Shown here: positions 22,801 to 33,148 of the stretch, piece by piece
How positions within the stretch are numbered: the stretch's first letter is position 1
How the letters are laid out: every line of letters starts with the position of its first letter
Origin: Aplidium turbinatum
Lineage: Eukaryota > Chordata > Ascidiacea > Aplousobranchia > Polyclinidae
Direction: 5' to 3'
DNA length: 64,000 nucleotides
Assembly (NCBI GenBank): GCA_918807975.1
Contig: OU964920.1
Span: 3,608,501-3,672,500, forward strand
The notes under the pieces: generated by a model
Database searches by the model: none
Told to the model about the DNA's origin: nothing
Seen by the model: only the letters and a program-made list of their open reading frames with translations
Program-made: the position numbers and the translations under genes

Positions 22801-25800
22801 TAGTAGCTTTCTATCATTTCCTGCATTGATTTTATCATCATCCAGTTACTCCTTTCAACCGCAGCAACAAACTCATTTGATGACGAGAAAATTGAGCTCA
22901 AAACTGTTGTGATAGTTTTGTTTTTTGGTGTAGTGTCGCGAATCACATGGACAATGGACAAGCTTTCAAAACAAAAATGTATTTTCACGTTTAAAACATA
23001 AATGTGGTGGACGCTGACATTGCGTACATACACCCTTTCAATATTTCTCTAATAGTGAAGATGCATGCAGCAATAGTGTGCGAAATGTCAGTATTTTTTC
23101 AAACCAGAAAAAAAAGCTTCAGACCAGTAAAGTTCAGTCCTGATGTTGTTTGAATCATCTTCAGACCAGATAAACTTTTTCAATCAAAATTATTAAATTT
23201 CAGTAAAATTTTAATAATTAAAATTTTAGTTCAACAAGCAATAAACTCCAGTTATACAGTAATGAATATTTGAGATTGTCAATTACTACAAAGCATCAAC
23301 CAAAATTACCTCGTCTTGACAACAAATCTTGAACACACGTTGGTGTAATGTCAATAGTGTAAAAATAATGTTCATCCAATAGCCTTGCTAACAACTATAT
23401 TAAACGCTTTAGTTTTATGATGTATTTGGTATACACGCTTTAGGAAACCAAGTTAGTTTTGGTTGCAATTTTTTTACATTGATTCAACTTCTGTAAACGT
23501 TAAATCAACGTTAAACCGATCTTTGGCAGCTGAGTTGACAAAGATATCTTGTTTCGCTTCGGTTTGTGTGTTTGCCCACGACTTTCAACACCCCGCATAT
23601 TCTGAATAAAGAATATCTGCCGCGAAACTGCATAATAGACTGAATCAAACCAGCGGTTTCCAATGACGTCACAATGCAAGTAATTTTACCTAAAATTTTA
23701 TGCAAAGAAAAAACAAAGATTTGCAACAGAAAAACTGTATTTTTTTCAGACTAACTCCCTTTTTGCTTTGTTTACTCATGCGTGGCCAATGACCTAGCTC
23801 AACTTTAAGCGAATTGCCCTGTCCATAAATTTTTATTTGATTTTAAACCTTAGCTGAAGTTGGGCCTTTGTGACAGTATAGACCCAGACCTGGCATTGCA
23901 GTAAATTAACAGCTTGACTGTAATCGGAAAAACGTTTTTGTTTTTGTTAAAGCCAAATATTTCCCATACTACTTGAGGGATCACTTTGGGCACAAAAAAA
24001 TGGAAGAGATGCGGAAAAGATGTTAATAATAACAATGTCTTTTTATAGAGCGTTATATCCGTTATAAATAAAACAGTGCTTAGCAAAGAAAACAAATTCC
24101 GTCTGAACCAAACCGCGTATTTGAAATCTGCAGGTCGCTGCAGCAGATGGAGTCTTTTGATCGATAAACACCTTGGAGATATGACAATCGTCTCTATGAA
24201 CCAGCTGACTGCAGTCCTTCTGACCCTTGTAGCACTCAGACAAAGAATTGATTCTTGCTTTGAACTTTGCAAATCGTTTGTTTAATTTACTTCATATCCG
24301 AAAGTTTCGAGAAGAACGCCCACAATATCACGTGGTTGCTGCAGCGGCCTGCAGATTATAAATACGCAAACCGTACAGAGGCGTGGCACAATTCGTTTGG
24401 TCTTACACGTCGTCTTTGCTCGCGTAATCCACTCAACCATGGGAAGAGCGCGAATACTACCAGGATTGCAGTTCTCGATTCTAGTTTTTCGCTTCTTTTC
24501 GTTTAGCAAGTTATCGCTGTACAATTAGCACAACGCGATTGATAAAAGTAGCCTATTCTTGTCTGTGCATCAGGCCAGTCAAATACCAAATCGAAGATAT
24601 CGTTTGTCTACAATGAAGAAATGAAATAAAAAAAACTATGGATACAAACTAAATGAAAATTCTCTATCAGTTTTCTGGCGCTTGCAGGCTGAACTATCAC
24701 ATGGTTTTGAAAGCATTAACCAGTTTCCTTTCTGACGTTTCGTCAGCTAGCACAACTGACTTCATCATGCTACAAGTGCAAAACATATTTATCTTCATAA
24801 ACATATAAACAACATCAACAGCGATATAACGAGCCAATCACACTTTAAACTCAATCGACCTCGCAGTTGCATCCCACCATTATATCGCTTATAATGGGGG
24901 CAAAACAAAACTGAGATAACTCGTTGATTCTACAACCTCGTGTGACTCCATTGTTGCTTAAACAAAGGAAATCCGCTGTGAGCCGACGAGGTGTTTCAGT
25001 GAGCTACAGTACGGTAATAATGCTTCACTTAAAAGCTTACTTGCCTGCTCTAAGGTTTTCAGGATGTTATCAACATAATTTTGTGACGTCACTTTAAGCT
25101 TAGAGACTTATGCTATAGCTGGTAATAATAAATGATAATGTGTGTTTTTATATAGCGTCGTATCCTTCGCAGAATGGGTTGATCCTCACCCCTTTACAAA
25201 GAAGACAGTGTCGGTGTAGTCGTGTACAGGCGCAACTGAGTACATTATCACCTGAATCCAGTGGCGTAGCCAGGGGGGGGGTGGGGGTTACAACCCCCCT
25301 CTGGCACGCGTGTGACGTCACGATATTGAGAATGATGCTTTCAGTCTAAAAAAAATTGCCTAATTTTAAACGAAAGAGCGAGTTTTGCCAATACCAAACA
25401 TCTCAGCCAGGAATTAGCAACAAGAAAACATAGAGACTTAGCTTTATTTCCGAAAAATGCCGAAGAAAACATGATCTTATCCTTTTGCTATGCCACCGGA
25501 CAGCACCATTTTACAGGAATATTCATACCCAAATTTTTGTTGAAAATGCTCTCAGAATGCACCAAATTCAAAGTAATTTTTCAATTTTTCTGGGGGGAGC
25601 CCCCCAGACCCCCCGCCGCTGGGTCGTCAAAACCTCCCCTTTTTAAAATTCCTGGCTACGCTACTGCCTGAATCCAATTCATCGCTGAGCGCCAAGCAGA
25701 GATAAGATTCAGTATCACTTTTAAATGGTTTTGGTATGACTCGACAGAGTATCGAACCCATGCCTACCGATTCAGAGGCGGACGCTATAACCACAAGCCA

Positions 25801-28800
25801 CCGAGCCGGTAATACGTAATTGTAGGGGTACGTGATTTTGCAATGCAAATTTTGTGTTTGTCACAAGTATTTCATACAGATATGGTTTCTATTTCCATTC
25901 TGTGACAATGCTTTTTATGGAACCTCTTCCACTGTTGGCCTCGCGATGGCCAACCACCAAGTAAGCAAGTGAGTGCTAACTACAAGTACACAAACATCGA
26001 AACCAACTTTGTTTCCGTGAAAAGGTCATTTTAAAAAAACATTTTGCTTTCCTCTCCGAGCTGACATTTATTGTCGGATAGAGGTAGATTTGCCTCCAGT
26101 CGGTTACAGTGAAAATGCTAATACTGCACTTTGATGCCTCGAGTCACAAGAAACCACACACAGGTTTCACCGTGGTCGATTGTTGTCTCACAATGAAAAT
26201 GCAAAAAATGGCAGACGGGAATCGAACTCACGACATGTCTCACTGCAATGTCTGCTTACCAACAAGACTGACATGACGTAAATCTCTACCGCCATCTAAC
26301 AGTTCTCTAATCTTTGTCACAAAACCACGTGTTGCAGAAACAGCCCAACGATGGTGAGCTGGTCTGAGTGATGAAACGATTTAACTTCGTGCAATCGTGT
26401 AAATGGTCACAAGTTCAAATCTCAGTAACATCTCTTCTTTTACAAAAACGGTATTTTTTTTATCTAAACCAGACCTGAAAATTTGTAGCGTCGCAACAGA
26501 TTCCTCCTTCTCAAGTAAATATCATGCATCGTATTAGGTTTGATATTTTCAAATATAAATTTTAGGATTAGCAGAAATAAAACAAAACTATAATGGGAAT
26601 TGAATCTATTAATATGTATTGAAACTGAATATGCTGAAAAATAAATTTTAATCTGACAAAGATAAAAATAAAACATATCGAAAACACAAAAATGAGTAAA
26701 CCAGAGTAAAGATTTACAGTACACTTCGATGTTAACATTTCAAGTAACCAACTCCTTTTAAAAAGTACTGAAAACTTGTGGATCCATGCATTTACTTGAA
26801 CCGCAACAAATTTAAAGCTAAAAACCATAAGACACAAATTGCTTAGAAGTATAGACACGTGCATACTTTCCTTGCACAGAGTGAGCCTGATAACAGATCT
26901 TCTCTGCATCAGCTAAAATCACCACTTAAAATTATTTTACATTCTTTATTTGCAAAAGTTAATGTTTGATTAACTAACCAATGCCTTTGACAAGAAACTA
27001 ATAAAAGTTTTGAGAAAGTGCTTTGATGAAAAAAGCGTCAAATAATAAAAGACGCGTCAAAGCGTCAAAACTACCGAATGAAACTTCTAATACCCACTGT
27101 ACCAAACGGTTGAAGGCATTTTCTGAAACATCAAAGTTATCAGGAAACACTCAAACGTTGTTGGAAATGGAAATTCTCTAATATCTCTTGCTAATTAATA
27201 CAATGTCGGGTTTGCCCCTATGTCCTTCCTACAGCATACATAAAAAGTTTAATCATTCAAGAACGTGGATTCAAAAGAGGACGCGGCAACGTCAGACGTC
27301 ACTTCCCAGTCAGCAAAACTCGTCATTTTTACATTGATTCAACGGAAAATAACGCATTTTGCTGTCTGGATTTAGCTTACACATCCTTCCCAGCATACAA
27401 AATTCCAAACATACCGTATTCCTTCGAGTATTGACAAATTCAATAAAATCTCTACAGTTTATGTTCAAGACACTAGTAGCAGTCATATCCAAAACACTTG
27501 TGTCATTTTGCGAAATGCTTGACAATGGCATCCCAATAAGATTTCTATCGGTTTAAATTCTTTAGTTTTATATAAAGTCACACATGCTTCACCTTTTCTC
27601 TTTGAAGGTGATAAAAAAAACTTTTCTGTCAATCAACGTTTGCTGTATTTTGGGGTAGAACATCTGCCCTAATACCATTCCATGGTAAACGTGCTAAAAT
27701 ATGAATTGTATGCTACTGCAAGCACATTTTTACAAAGCAAAATGTTGTTGGGCTGTTCTTTATCACACATCCCGTAACTCGTTCTCAGATTATCAGCCGC
27801 CAAATGCAGTGTGTTGATAGGAAAAAGACGAAAACATTCGGTCGCAAAGACCGCGCTTCAGCATTCACGCAAATTGTCAATGAAAACTTCTGTGAATATC
27901 CATCGTTATAGTAACTTGTATTTTATGTGATATTGAACACTTTCATTTCGAAATAGAGACTCTTGTAATTATTGATAAGAAAATTATCAATGAACAGACA
28001 ACCTACTTTCTACATTTGAAGCAGTCTTTGTGATATTGGACTCCGTTGACGCAAACGTGGAGATCGGAGTTGGAATTGAGGATAAATCCGCATCCGTGAC
28101 ACTTTAATCCGCCTGTTCCGTCACTGGATGATCTGAAAGACAACTACAGTGAAACTTTCATTGATAAGACATTTAAATTCCCAACTCAACATTACAAACT
28201 TAGTTTAATGCAGACATGTTGTGTTCTCAGAGCAAACAACCATATCGAGAGGACTAGCTACGTTTCTTAACACACTGATAATAACAGTTTAGTGTTTCCA
28301 CACATCGCTGCTGCATCCATGGTTGATACTGATTTTTCAGACAGCTTTAGTGAAGCTGCATAAAGTAGCCACTGAAGACACCACAGACGAAAAAACACAC
28401 ATTCAACAGACAAGAACGCTGGCTTTCGTTGGTTATACGCGATGCTCGTTACATATGAAAGTGAGCTTTGGCACATGAACAAATAGTAAACGATTTGCAC
28501 TTGCAATTGCATCTGATATAATAATAGCAATGCTTGTTTTGATATGGCGCTGTATCCATCGCAGAATGCATTGCCCCTCGGCGCTTTACAAAGCAGACAG
28601 TGTCAATGTGGACGTATAGAGGCGCAACTGAGTACAATATTACCCGAATCCATTCCATTGCTCATTGCTCAGTGCCAAGCAAGAATTAGATTCAGTAGTA
28701 TTTTTAAAAAGTTTTTGGTATGACTCGACAGGGTATCGAACTCATGCCTACCAATTCAGAGGCGGACGCACTAACCATTCAGCCTCCAAACGGGTTATCT

Positions 28801-29930
28801 ATGAGATATCCCATATCATAGCCCAGTTATCATATCACATCCCATATCATATCCCAGACAGCGAAATTCTTCAAGCAAAAAGTGAAGGATTTTTCTGTCT
28901 GGGTTATAGGTCTACGGTTGTGCGTCATACACAAGTCATATAAAACTATATTTCTCCAATGCAAAACCTATTGCAAAACAGGAAGATTGTAATCCAGTCT
29001 TTGGTTTGTTTCTTTAATAGCCTGGCACTCTATCTACTACGCATATGACGTCACCGTCACGGTAGGATGAACGAACAATACCAACCGAACAGACAAATCG
29101 TATCACGTGACCCAGGTTTTTGCTTCTGAATTTGCTAAACAAGGGATTCTCAACAGTATGACCTTAGTTTACACCGAGTCATATTCTGAAGCTAAATTTA
29201 CCCCATCAGTTTCTTTTAAATCATATTTTGGCCGTTTTTTAGTTCATTGCGTAGTCTATCTTTTCACATCAGTAGATTTGCCCCATTGATAAGAGATACT
29301 TACACCTTGTGACAAACAGGGGCTCATATAACAATGCACATTGCACATGCAGACTGTTTCCAAGAATTAAACTATCATTGTTTTTTTCTTTTTTTTGTGC
29401 AAAAAAGATCTTCACCTGCAAAAGCCGTTTATTGCTATGTGTGTTGCTTGTAATAGCACTGGCATTTATAACCACCTTAAACGATTATAATGTTAACTTA
29501 AGCTTAAAATTATAAACGTCTTCTTATGCACGCCTGGCGACCTTCAAACAGCCGTTGGATTGTGACATCAAAAGTACGTGCTTTTTGCAAGACACTTAAC
29601 AACATTTTGGAAAGTGGATGGGAAAAATGACTTCCTTGCCTTCCGCCCACTTAATTTACAATCTTGAACCCAGTTAGTTTTATATAAACTTTGCATTAAC
29701 TACATCTGCAGACGTTGAATCAATGGAAAGAGGAATCGCTTTGTATTTGGAAAATAGCCTACCAGGCATACTCCTGCCTGAATGCAACAAAACAAAAACA
29801 TCTGGTCCGTGTTCATACTTTCCAATAACTGAGTGCTTCCGAAAGCTGAAAGATTTCTTCCTTGTGATAAACCCGGAGTCAGTGTTAGACCGTGACAGTT
29901 TTGAAGGCATTTTTTAGCAACAATATTCAG
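19677..29930 (-). CDS. Gene C: small single-LIM-domain protein, four-exon model, 165 aa
   Basis: Exons at 29819-29930 (coding from ATG 29910), 28007-28132, 22023-22162 and 19677-19816 join in consistent phase (2, 2, 1). They end in TAG at 19677-19679. The product has a basic Ser-rich N-terminus (RKKSFSFRKHSVIGK), then a complete LIM domain: C42-C45, H65-C68, then C71-C74, C95-C98. The spacing is C-x2-C-x19-H-x2-C-x2-C-x2-C-x20-C-x2-C, within the LIM pattern. The intron between exons 2 and 3 cuts between the two zinc fingers, next to the linker. The C-terminal tail (about 120-165) reads GSVSEILERADSRKSS and LPRLVYHSISKPHSL and has no known fold. LIM domains dock other proteins, often at the cytoskeleton or in transcription complexes; which partner applies here is unknown. 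I cannot assign it to a named LIM family. Length, phase and metal ligands make the model strong, although no transcript was available. Confidence 0.7.
20089..20171. repeat. Near-perfect hairpin, 32-bp arms
   Basis: Arms gtttctagcactagttgcaa... (20089-20120) and its inverse ...ttgcaactagtgctggaaac (20140-20171) differ at one position and enclose a 19-bp loop. No target duplication was evident. It may be a very short foldback element. It lies between gene C exons 3 and 4. Confidence 0.8.
21046..21290 (+). mobile_element. tRNA-derived SINE, family 2
   Basis: The head reads gatggcgcaacggataaggc with a consensus A box, then ggttcgactcccggcttc with a perfect B box, resembling tRNA-Arg. It is followed by about 170 bp of unrelated body (gggtgtaataaattggttgg, gaactggccaccctactctt). 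The body and the lack of matching acceptor stem argue against a working tRNA gene. It lies in an intron of gene C. Confidence 0.65.
22023..22162 (-). CDS. Gene C exon 3: second LIM zinc finger
   Basis: The exon is in phase 2 after CCGTTCTTTGAAG/T. It opens with Cys directly after the linker and reads CKSKNRHVYSRKRQI ... FRLCAACHRNY, which supplies C-x20-C-x2-C. This is exactly the missing half of the domain begun in exon 2. The donor is GTGCCAG/GTTGTG, phase 1. Confidence 0.7.
22635..22718. mobile_element. Palindromic MITE, slightly shortened
   Basis: Left end cccagacagcaaatccac, core ttacattgat, right arm gttgaatcaatgtaaaaaac. A few bases are deleted at the dyad centre and the right end is altered to ccgtccatg. 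It is in gene C intron 2. Confidence 0.75.
23468..23525. mobile_element. Palindromic MITE, core fragment
   Basis: tttacattgattcaacttctg followed by acgttaaatcaacgttaaac retains the dyad. Ends are not recognisable. Confidence 0.5.
24115..24367. mobile_element. Inverted-repeat DNA element, two-copy family, copy 1
   Basis: Arms gcgtatttgaaatctgcagg... (24115-24145) and ...cctgcagattataaatacgc (24337-24367) are 31-bp inverted copies containing the motif ggtcgctgcagca. The interior (accagctgactgcagtcctt) is shared with a second copy at 55460-55632. No transposase is encoded. Confidence 0.65.
24725..24785. repeat. Short dispersed motif acgtttcg...cttcat
   Basis: gacgtttcgtcagctagcac followed by tgacttcatcatg also occurs, varied, near 53457 (ccgacgtttcgtcaacc) and 42090 (gacgtttcgcccatcg). 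A related gaacgttttcggctat motif is near 41240 and 45930. These may be ends of one or two worn repeat families. Confidence 0.35.
25142..25810 (-). mobile_element. tRNA-derived SINE, family 3, split by a hAT insertion
   Basis: Read on the minus strand from 25810, the head has an A-box-like gtggcttgtggttatagcg and a B box gggttcgatactc. The body continues past 25667, is interrupted by the element at 25259-25666, and resumes to 25142. A second, uninterrupted copy lies at 28540-28796. Confidence 0.7.
25259..25666. mobile_element. Non-autonomous hAT-type transposon
   Basis: Inverted ends cagtggcgtagccagg and (inverse) cagtagcgtagccagg bound 408 bp. They are flanked by a perfect 8-bp direct repeat, cctgaatc (25251-25258 and 25667-25674). 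An 8-bp duplication with CAG ends is the hAT signature. The inside has G-rich subterminal runs and no transposase. A relative lies in inverse orientation at 44080. Confidence 0.85.
26205..26280 (-). mobile_element. tRNA-like SINE head
   Basis: On the minus strand gttggtaagcag (A-box-like) is followed after about 30 bp by gagttcgattcccgtctgcc (good B box). The 5' acceptor-stem partner of gtctgcc is absent, so it is probably not a working tRNA. Confidence 0.4.
26345..26440 (+). mobile_element. Weak tRNA-like segment
   Basis: tgagctggtctgagtgatg and cacaagttcaaatctcag resemble A and B boxes at a suitable distance. It does not fold into a full tRNA by eye. Confidence 0.25.
27305..27369. mobile_element. 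Palindromic MITE, internally deleted (65 bp)
   Basis: Both termini are present (cccagtcagcaaaactcgtc and cattttgctgtctgg) but most of the right inner arm is deleted. It lies in gene C intron 2. Confidence 0.75.
28007..28132 (-). CDS. Gene C exon 2: first LIM zinc finger
   Basis: The acceptor TGTCTTTCAG/A and donor AGAAA/GTAGGT bound 126 bp. The frame encodes a Ser/Gly lead, then LKCHGCGFIL and GVQYHKDCFKC, giving the C-x2-C ... H-x2-C half of a LIM domain and the first ligand of the second finger. Confidence 0.8.
28540..28796 (-). mobile_element. tRNA-derived SINE, family 3, intact-looking copy
   Basis: The minus-strand head gaggctgaatggttagtgcg and B box gagttcgataccc are followed by the same body as the copy at 25142-25810, without the insertion. 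It lies in gene C intron 1. Confidence 0.7.
28853..28903. mobile_element. Palindromic MITE, internally deleted (51 bp)
   Basis: cccagacagcgaaattcttc is joined to gaaggatttttctgtctggg. The two ends survive and the centre is lost. It sits directly after a short tandem run of catatcacatcc. Confidence 0.75.
29692..29726. mobile_element. Palindromic MITE, core fragment
   Basis: acatctgcagacgttgaatc matches the dyad and the start of the right arm. It lies 90 bp inside intron 1 of gene C, beyond the exon 1 donor. Confidence 0.5.
29819..29930 (-). CDS. Gene C exon 1 with start codon
   Basis: The 3' splice site TTCGAATTTTCAG/CTG at 29930 lies 20 bp upstream of the ATG (AAAAAATGCC). Reading through from the acceptor in that frame hits TAA, so this is a 5' exon, not an internal one. 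The donor is GGAAA/GTATGA, phase 2. A 3' splice site this close to an ATG is typical of leader trans-splicing, or of a short cis-spliced 5' UTR. Confidence 0.6.
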
Positions 29931-30001
29931 CTGAAAATTCGAACAAACAATTTTAACAATTACAGTAACAGTCAGCTGTGGAGAACAATGGCAGGTTAAT
30001 C

Positions 30002-30148
30002 TGATCAAAAAATAAAGAGCCCAATATGTAGATACTAAACATATATAATATTTATAGCATTACAGATGAAGACAGTTTAGTTTTCGAAACATTTGTTTGC
30101 TGAACATTAGTTTAGTATCTACATTTTGGGCTCTTTATTTTTTGATCA
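30002..30148. mobile_element. 147-bp element with 39-bp terminal inverted repeats
   Basis: tgatcaaaaaataaagagcc...gatactaaac (30002-30040) is repeated in inverse at 30110-30148 with one mismatch. The repeats may extend a few bases outward (aat/att). No clear target duplication was found. It lies about 70 bp upstream of the gene C exon 1 acceptor. Confidence 0.8.
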
Positions 30149-30159
30149 AATTCAACTTT

Positions 30160-30985
30160 GTTGCTAAAAAACTGACTTTATTACATCACGATATGATTAA
30201 CAGCTGCCACAGTATACCAGTACTATTGTTGTAACATGACGTTAATATTATGACTTAAAAATGATAGCTTTTGATCAAAATATAATAAAGGTCTAGGTCG
30301 CTCAGCAACGTACTCAATATGAGTTTCATGTCTTATAGACTACAGACCTTACTACCCAAACAAGATCATTCAAGTTTTTAACCTTACAAGGTACTGTAAC
30401 CTGTTCTGTCCACAGTTATGTGAATACTAAATATCGTATAATGCAGCGGGTACTACTTAAAGCGAGCACTTCAATGAACTAAATGAAAACTTTGATCAAT
30501 GATGTGACGGTATTACTTTAACACAAAAAGTTCTCAAACATTGGTGCTCATTTACTTCTTATTGACTTTTTAACTAAGAAAAGTCTTCCCATTAAACTTT
30601 TTCGAATTGGAATCTCCATATTTAGTTCGTAATCTATCTTTCTTTATCGGCCTTTTCCTAGTGATTCCTTTGTAAAGTTACTTGTATTGACAAAATACTG
30701 ACAGACTTTCAGCTAAATTGCAAACTCTTTTCACGACCAAAAACAAAATCTTGTACACAATTCAATCAAATAATCTTATTTCAGGAGACATATCGTAACT
30801 CTTACAAAAATTCTTGTTCGTTTAGCTTCTAATCTACCAGTGTTCAATCCCAACAACGCCAGGCATATGGAGGTTAACAGGAAGTTACTATCATATCAAT
30901 GCACCAACGTGCAGAAAGGAAGTCTGCCTCTCTCGTAGAAATGGTCAATTGAGCTTCTAGATTGGTATAAAATCAAAGCAAATCT
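30160..30985. other. Intergenic DNA, no feature recognised
   Basis: AT-rich sequence upstream of gene C. No clear promoter element, exon or repeat was found. Confidence 0.45.
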
Positions 30986-30990
30986 TACTC

Positions 30991-31210
30991 AGCTGCATTG
31001 CCAAGTGGTGAAGGCCCTGGTTCGACGTTTGACAGGACGCCGGTTCGATACCGCTCAAGAGCATGTGTCATGTGTTTACGACACTTAAAATGCATGCCGT
31101 CGATTGCGGAGTGACGCCCCTTCGACTGTGGCTTTTGGTTTTTCTTCATGATTATGAATAGTACGAGACTCAATAGAAATGCCTAGTGCCCTTCTTAGGG
31201 CTATGGCCTG
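30991..31210 (+). mobile_element. tRNA-derived SINE, family 4
   Basis: gcattgccaagtggtgaagg (A-box region) and gacgccggttcgataccgct (B box) are followed by caagagcatgtgtcatgtgt and a body ending near agggctatggcc. Relatives lie at 19511, 32611 and 34693. Confidence 0.6.
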
Positions 31211-31844
31211 CTCATCTAAGTCTTACTCAAACGCTTTCTAACTCAGACAAGAGCTGACATTTAAGCATCAACAAAAGCAAATGACGCTGTTTTGACTGCA
31301 TAAAAAGATCTATGGCTACTGAGTGTGATTTCTATTTAGATATTTCCTGCTTTCATTAGCATTTAAACGCAAAACGCTTGGAAAACAGTGCTGCATTTCA
31401 GTTTTTTAAAACTTTGAACGAAAATTGAAAGCTGAATGCAATAACATGTACCCAATACCAATAAAAATTCCGGCTTTGAAACATTAGGAATTTAAAGAAT
31501 ACCGGGTGTTTTCGTCGTTATCGAGCTCAAAACAATTCCGTTCATGACCTAAAAACACCACCTAGACTTGTCTGTTAACGTTGCTGGTAACGACCAAGGT
31601 CTATACTTGTTGTAAACCGCACCCTTCAACTTGCTTACGTTTATTATTCAGGTGGTACTGCTAGTTTACGTTTATCAAATCCTGGCATTTGCACAACGTT
31701 CTAACCTCTTAGTGTAATTTATTAAGAATCGATTTCGCTATAGTAATAGCATCTTCAGCTTATTCAAATAGAATCTGATTTTATTATTCAGAAATTGATA
31801 TTTTTATCGACTCATTGCATTATTGCCTTATCAAGAAAGCGAAT

Positions 31845-31895
31845 CAGTCTCTTTTTTACGTTGATGCAATGTAAAAAGGTATTGATTTTTGGTAT
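31845..31895. mobile_element. Palindromic MITE, shortened fragment
   Basis: ttttacgttgatgcaatgta followed by aaaaggtattgattttt keeps only the inner stems of the family, with the centre deleted. Confidence 0.4.
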
Positions 31896-32610
31896 GTGTG
31901 AACATTACGGAAAACGCAGTTACGTGACACTAAACCGAAGCATGCATTTTATCATCGAGGGAAATAAATCATTTTTCAAGCTATATGTAAAAACAATTGA
32001 GAATATTCAATCGATTAGACAAAAGAAGTATCGGTCGATAGAAATTTTTGATTGATTTTTTGTTAACATACTTATCAGCTCAAGTCAGGTAATACTAACA
32101 CACAGTTTGCTTCATCTAACAACAAATATCACCGCTACTATGCTATACATTAAAACGTAAACTAATGTAAAAGTGCCGGTTTTGTTGTATGAATAACCTT
32201 TATTGCTCTGCACCTAAATAGCATGTTATACACAAAACTATGCTTAGCAAAGACAAATGTCATACAGCTATTCATTAATAGAGGTCTGCATCTGAACACT
32301 ATTTTTTCATTAATTACAACATAAAAAAAATAATTTGCTGTTCAATCACGGACAATTAAATGCCACAACATGTGTCTCCATTTGATCTAATGATGATCAC
32401 TGATGATATTTCATCAGCACCGAGTGCGGCCACGTTGTAACTACATAAAAATATCAACAATTAGCGTTCAGAAAAGCAGTGAATATTGTTGCACAATGAT
32501 GAATATGCTGCTTCTGCAAAGCAACATACACGCAGCTATATGGGATAGACCGGACATGAATCATTGAAGTGCTTTGCACATAGCAAGTGAAAAGTTTAAG
32601 TAAAATCTTA

Positions 32611-32715
32611 GCATCGCCGATGGGTGAGTGTGTGTGAGTGTGAACGATACTAAAGAGGGCGCCGGTTCGACACCTCTCCAGAGCATGTAGTCGTGTCTTG
32701 GCAAGACACTGAACG
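32611..32715 (+). mobile_element. tRNA-derived SINE, family 4, short copy
   Basis: gggcgccggttcgacacctc (B box) then cagagcatgtagtcgtgtct and tggcaagacact. The 3' body is missing. Confidence 0.55.
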
Positions 32716-33066
32716 GATCTCATTTGCCTTTTGTTAGGACTGGTGTTGTGGTTGGTTGCTAAAGATTTGTATAAAGTGAACAAAAACACATACAAAAAAG
32801 AAAACGTTTCTAAAATTGCAACAACAGTTGATACCTTTTTATCGCACTGCAATAACTAGCTCATGTCAAAACCCAAAATTGCAACACGATAAAATTAGGC
32901 AAGAGTTCACAGTAGATTGTACTTGTTGTTATAGCCTACCAAAAACATGCTAAACTAAGTACTAGTGTGTTTGAATTAAAATGAAGCTAAACGTTGGTCA
33001 AACCTTGGGGGATCACACGGCTCCATTTATTGCCATATCTAATGAACAAGATTGGATTTTATCTTT

Positions 33067-33148
33067 CCAGATAGTTATCATTCTTTTTTACATCGATTCA
33101 ACGTCGTCAGAAAGAATCAATATAAAAAAGATACATTTTGTGACTGGG
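33067..33148. mobile_element. Palindromic MITE, diverged copy
   Basis: ccagatagttatcattct, ttacatcgattcaacgtcgt, then aagaatcaatataaaaaaga and ttttgtgactggg. Both ends are recognisable and a few central bases are missing. Confidence 0.7.

Noticed and set aside
23850-24272. 140-codon minus-strand frame
   Set aside because: Part of it is the inverted-repeat element at 24115-24367. The rest is Phe/Leu-rich chance sequence without splice support.
25259-25666. CpG-rich promoter suggested by G/C runs and a TGACGTCA site
   Set aside because: The G/C runs are the subterminal parts of a hAT element that recurs at 44080.
28261-28530. Possible exon after TGTCTTCAG at about 28380 in gene C intron 1
   Set aside because: It is open only in phase 0, which fits neither neighbouring exon, and it reaches a stop after 37 codons.
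32454-32852. 132-codon minus-strand frame
   Set aside because: It runs across a SINE family 4 copy and has no coding signature.
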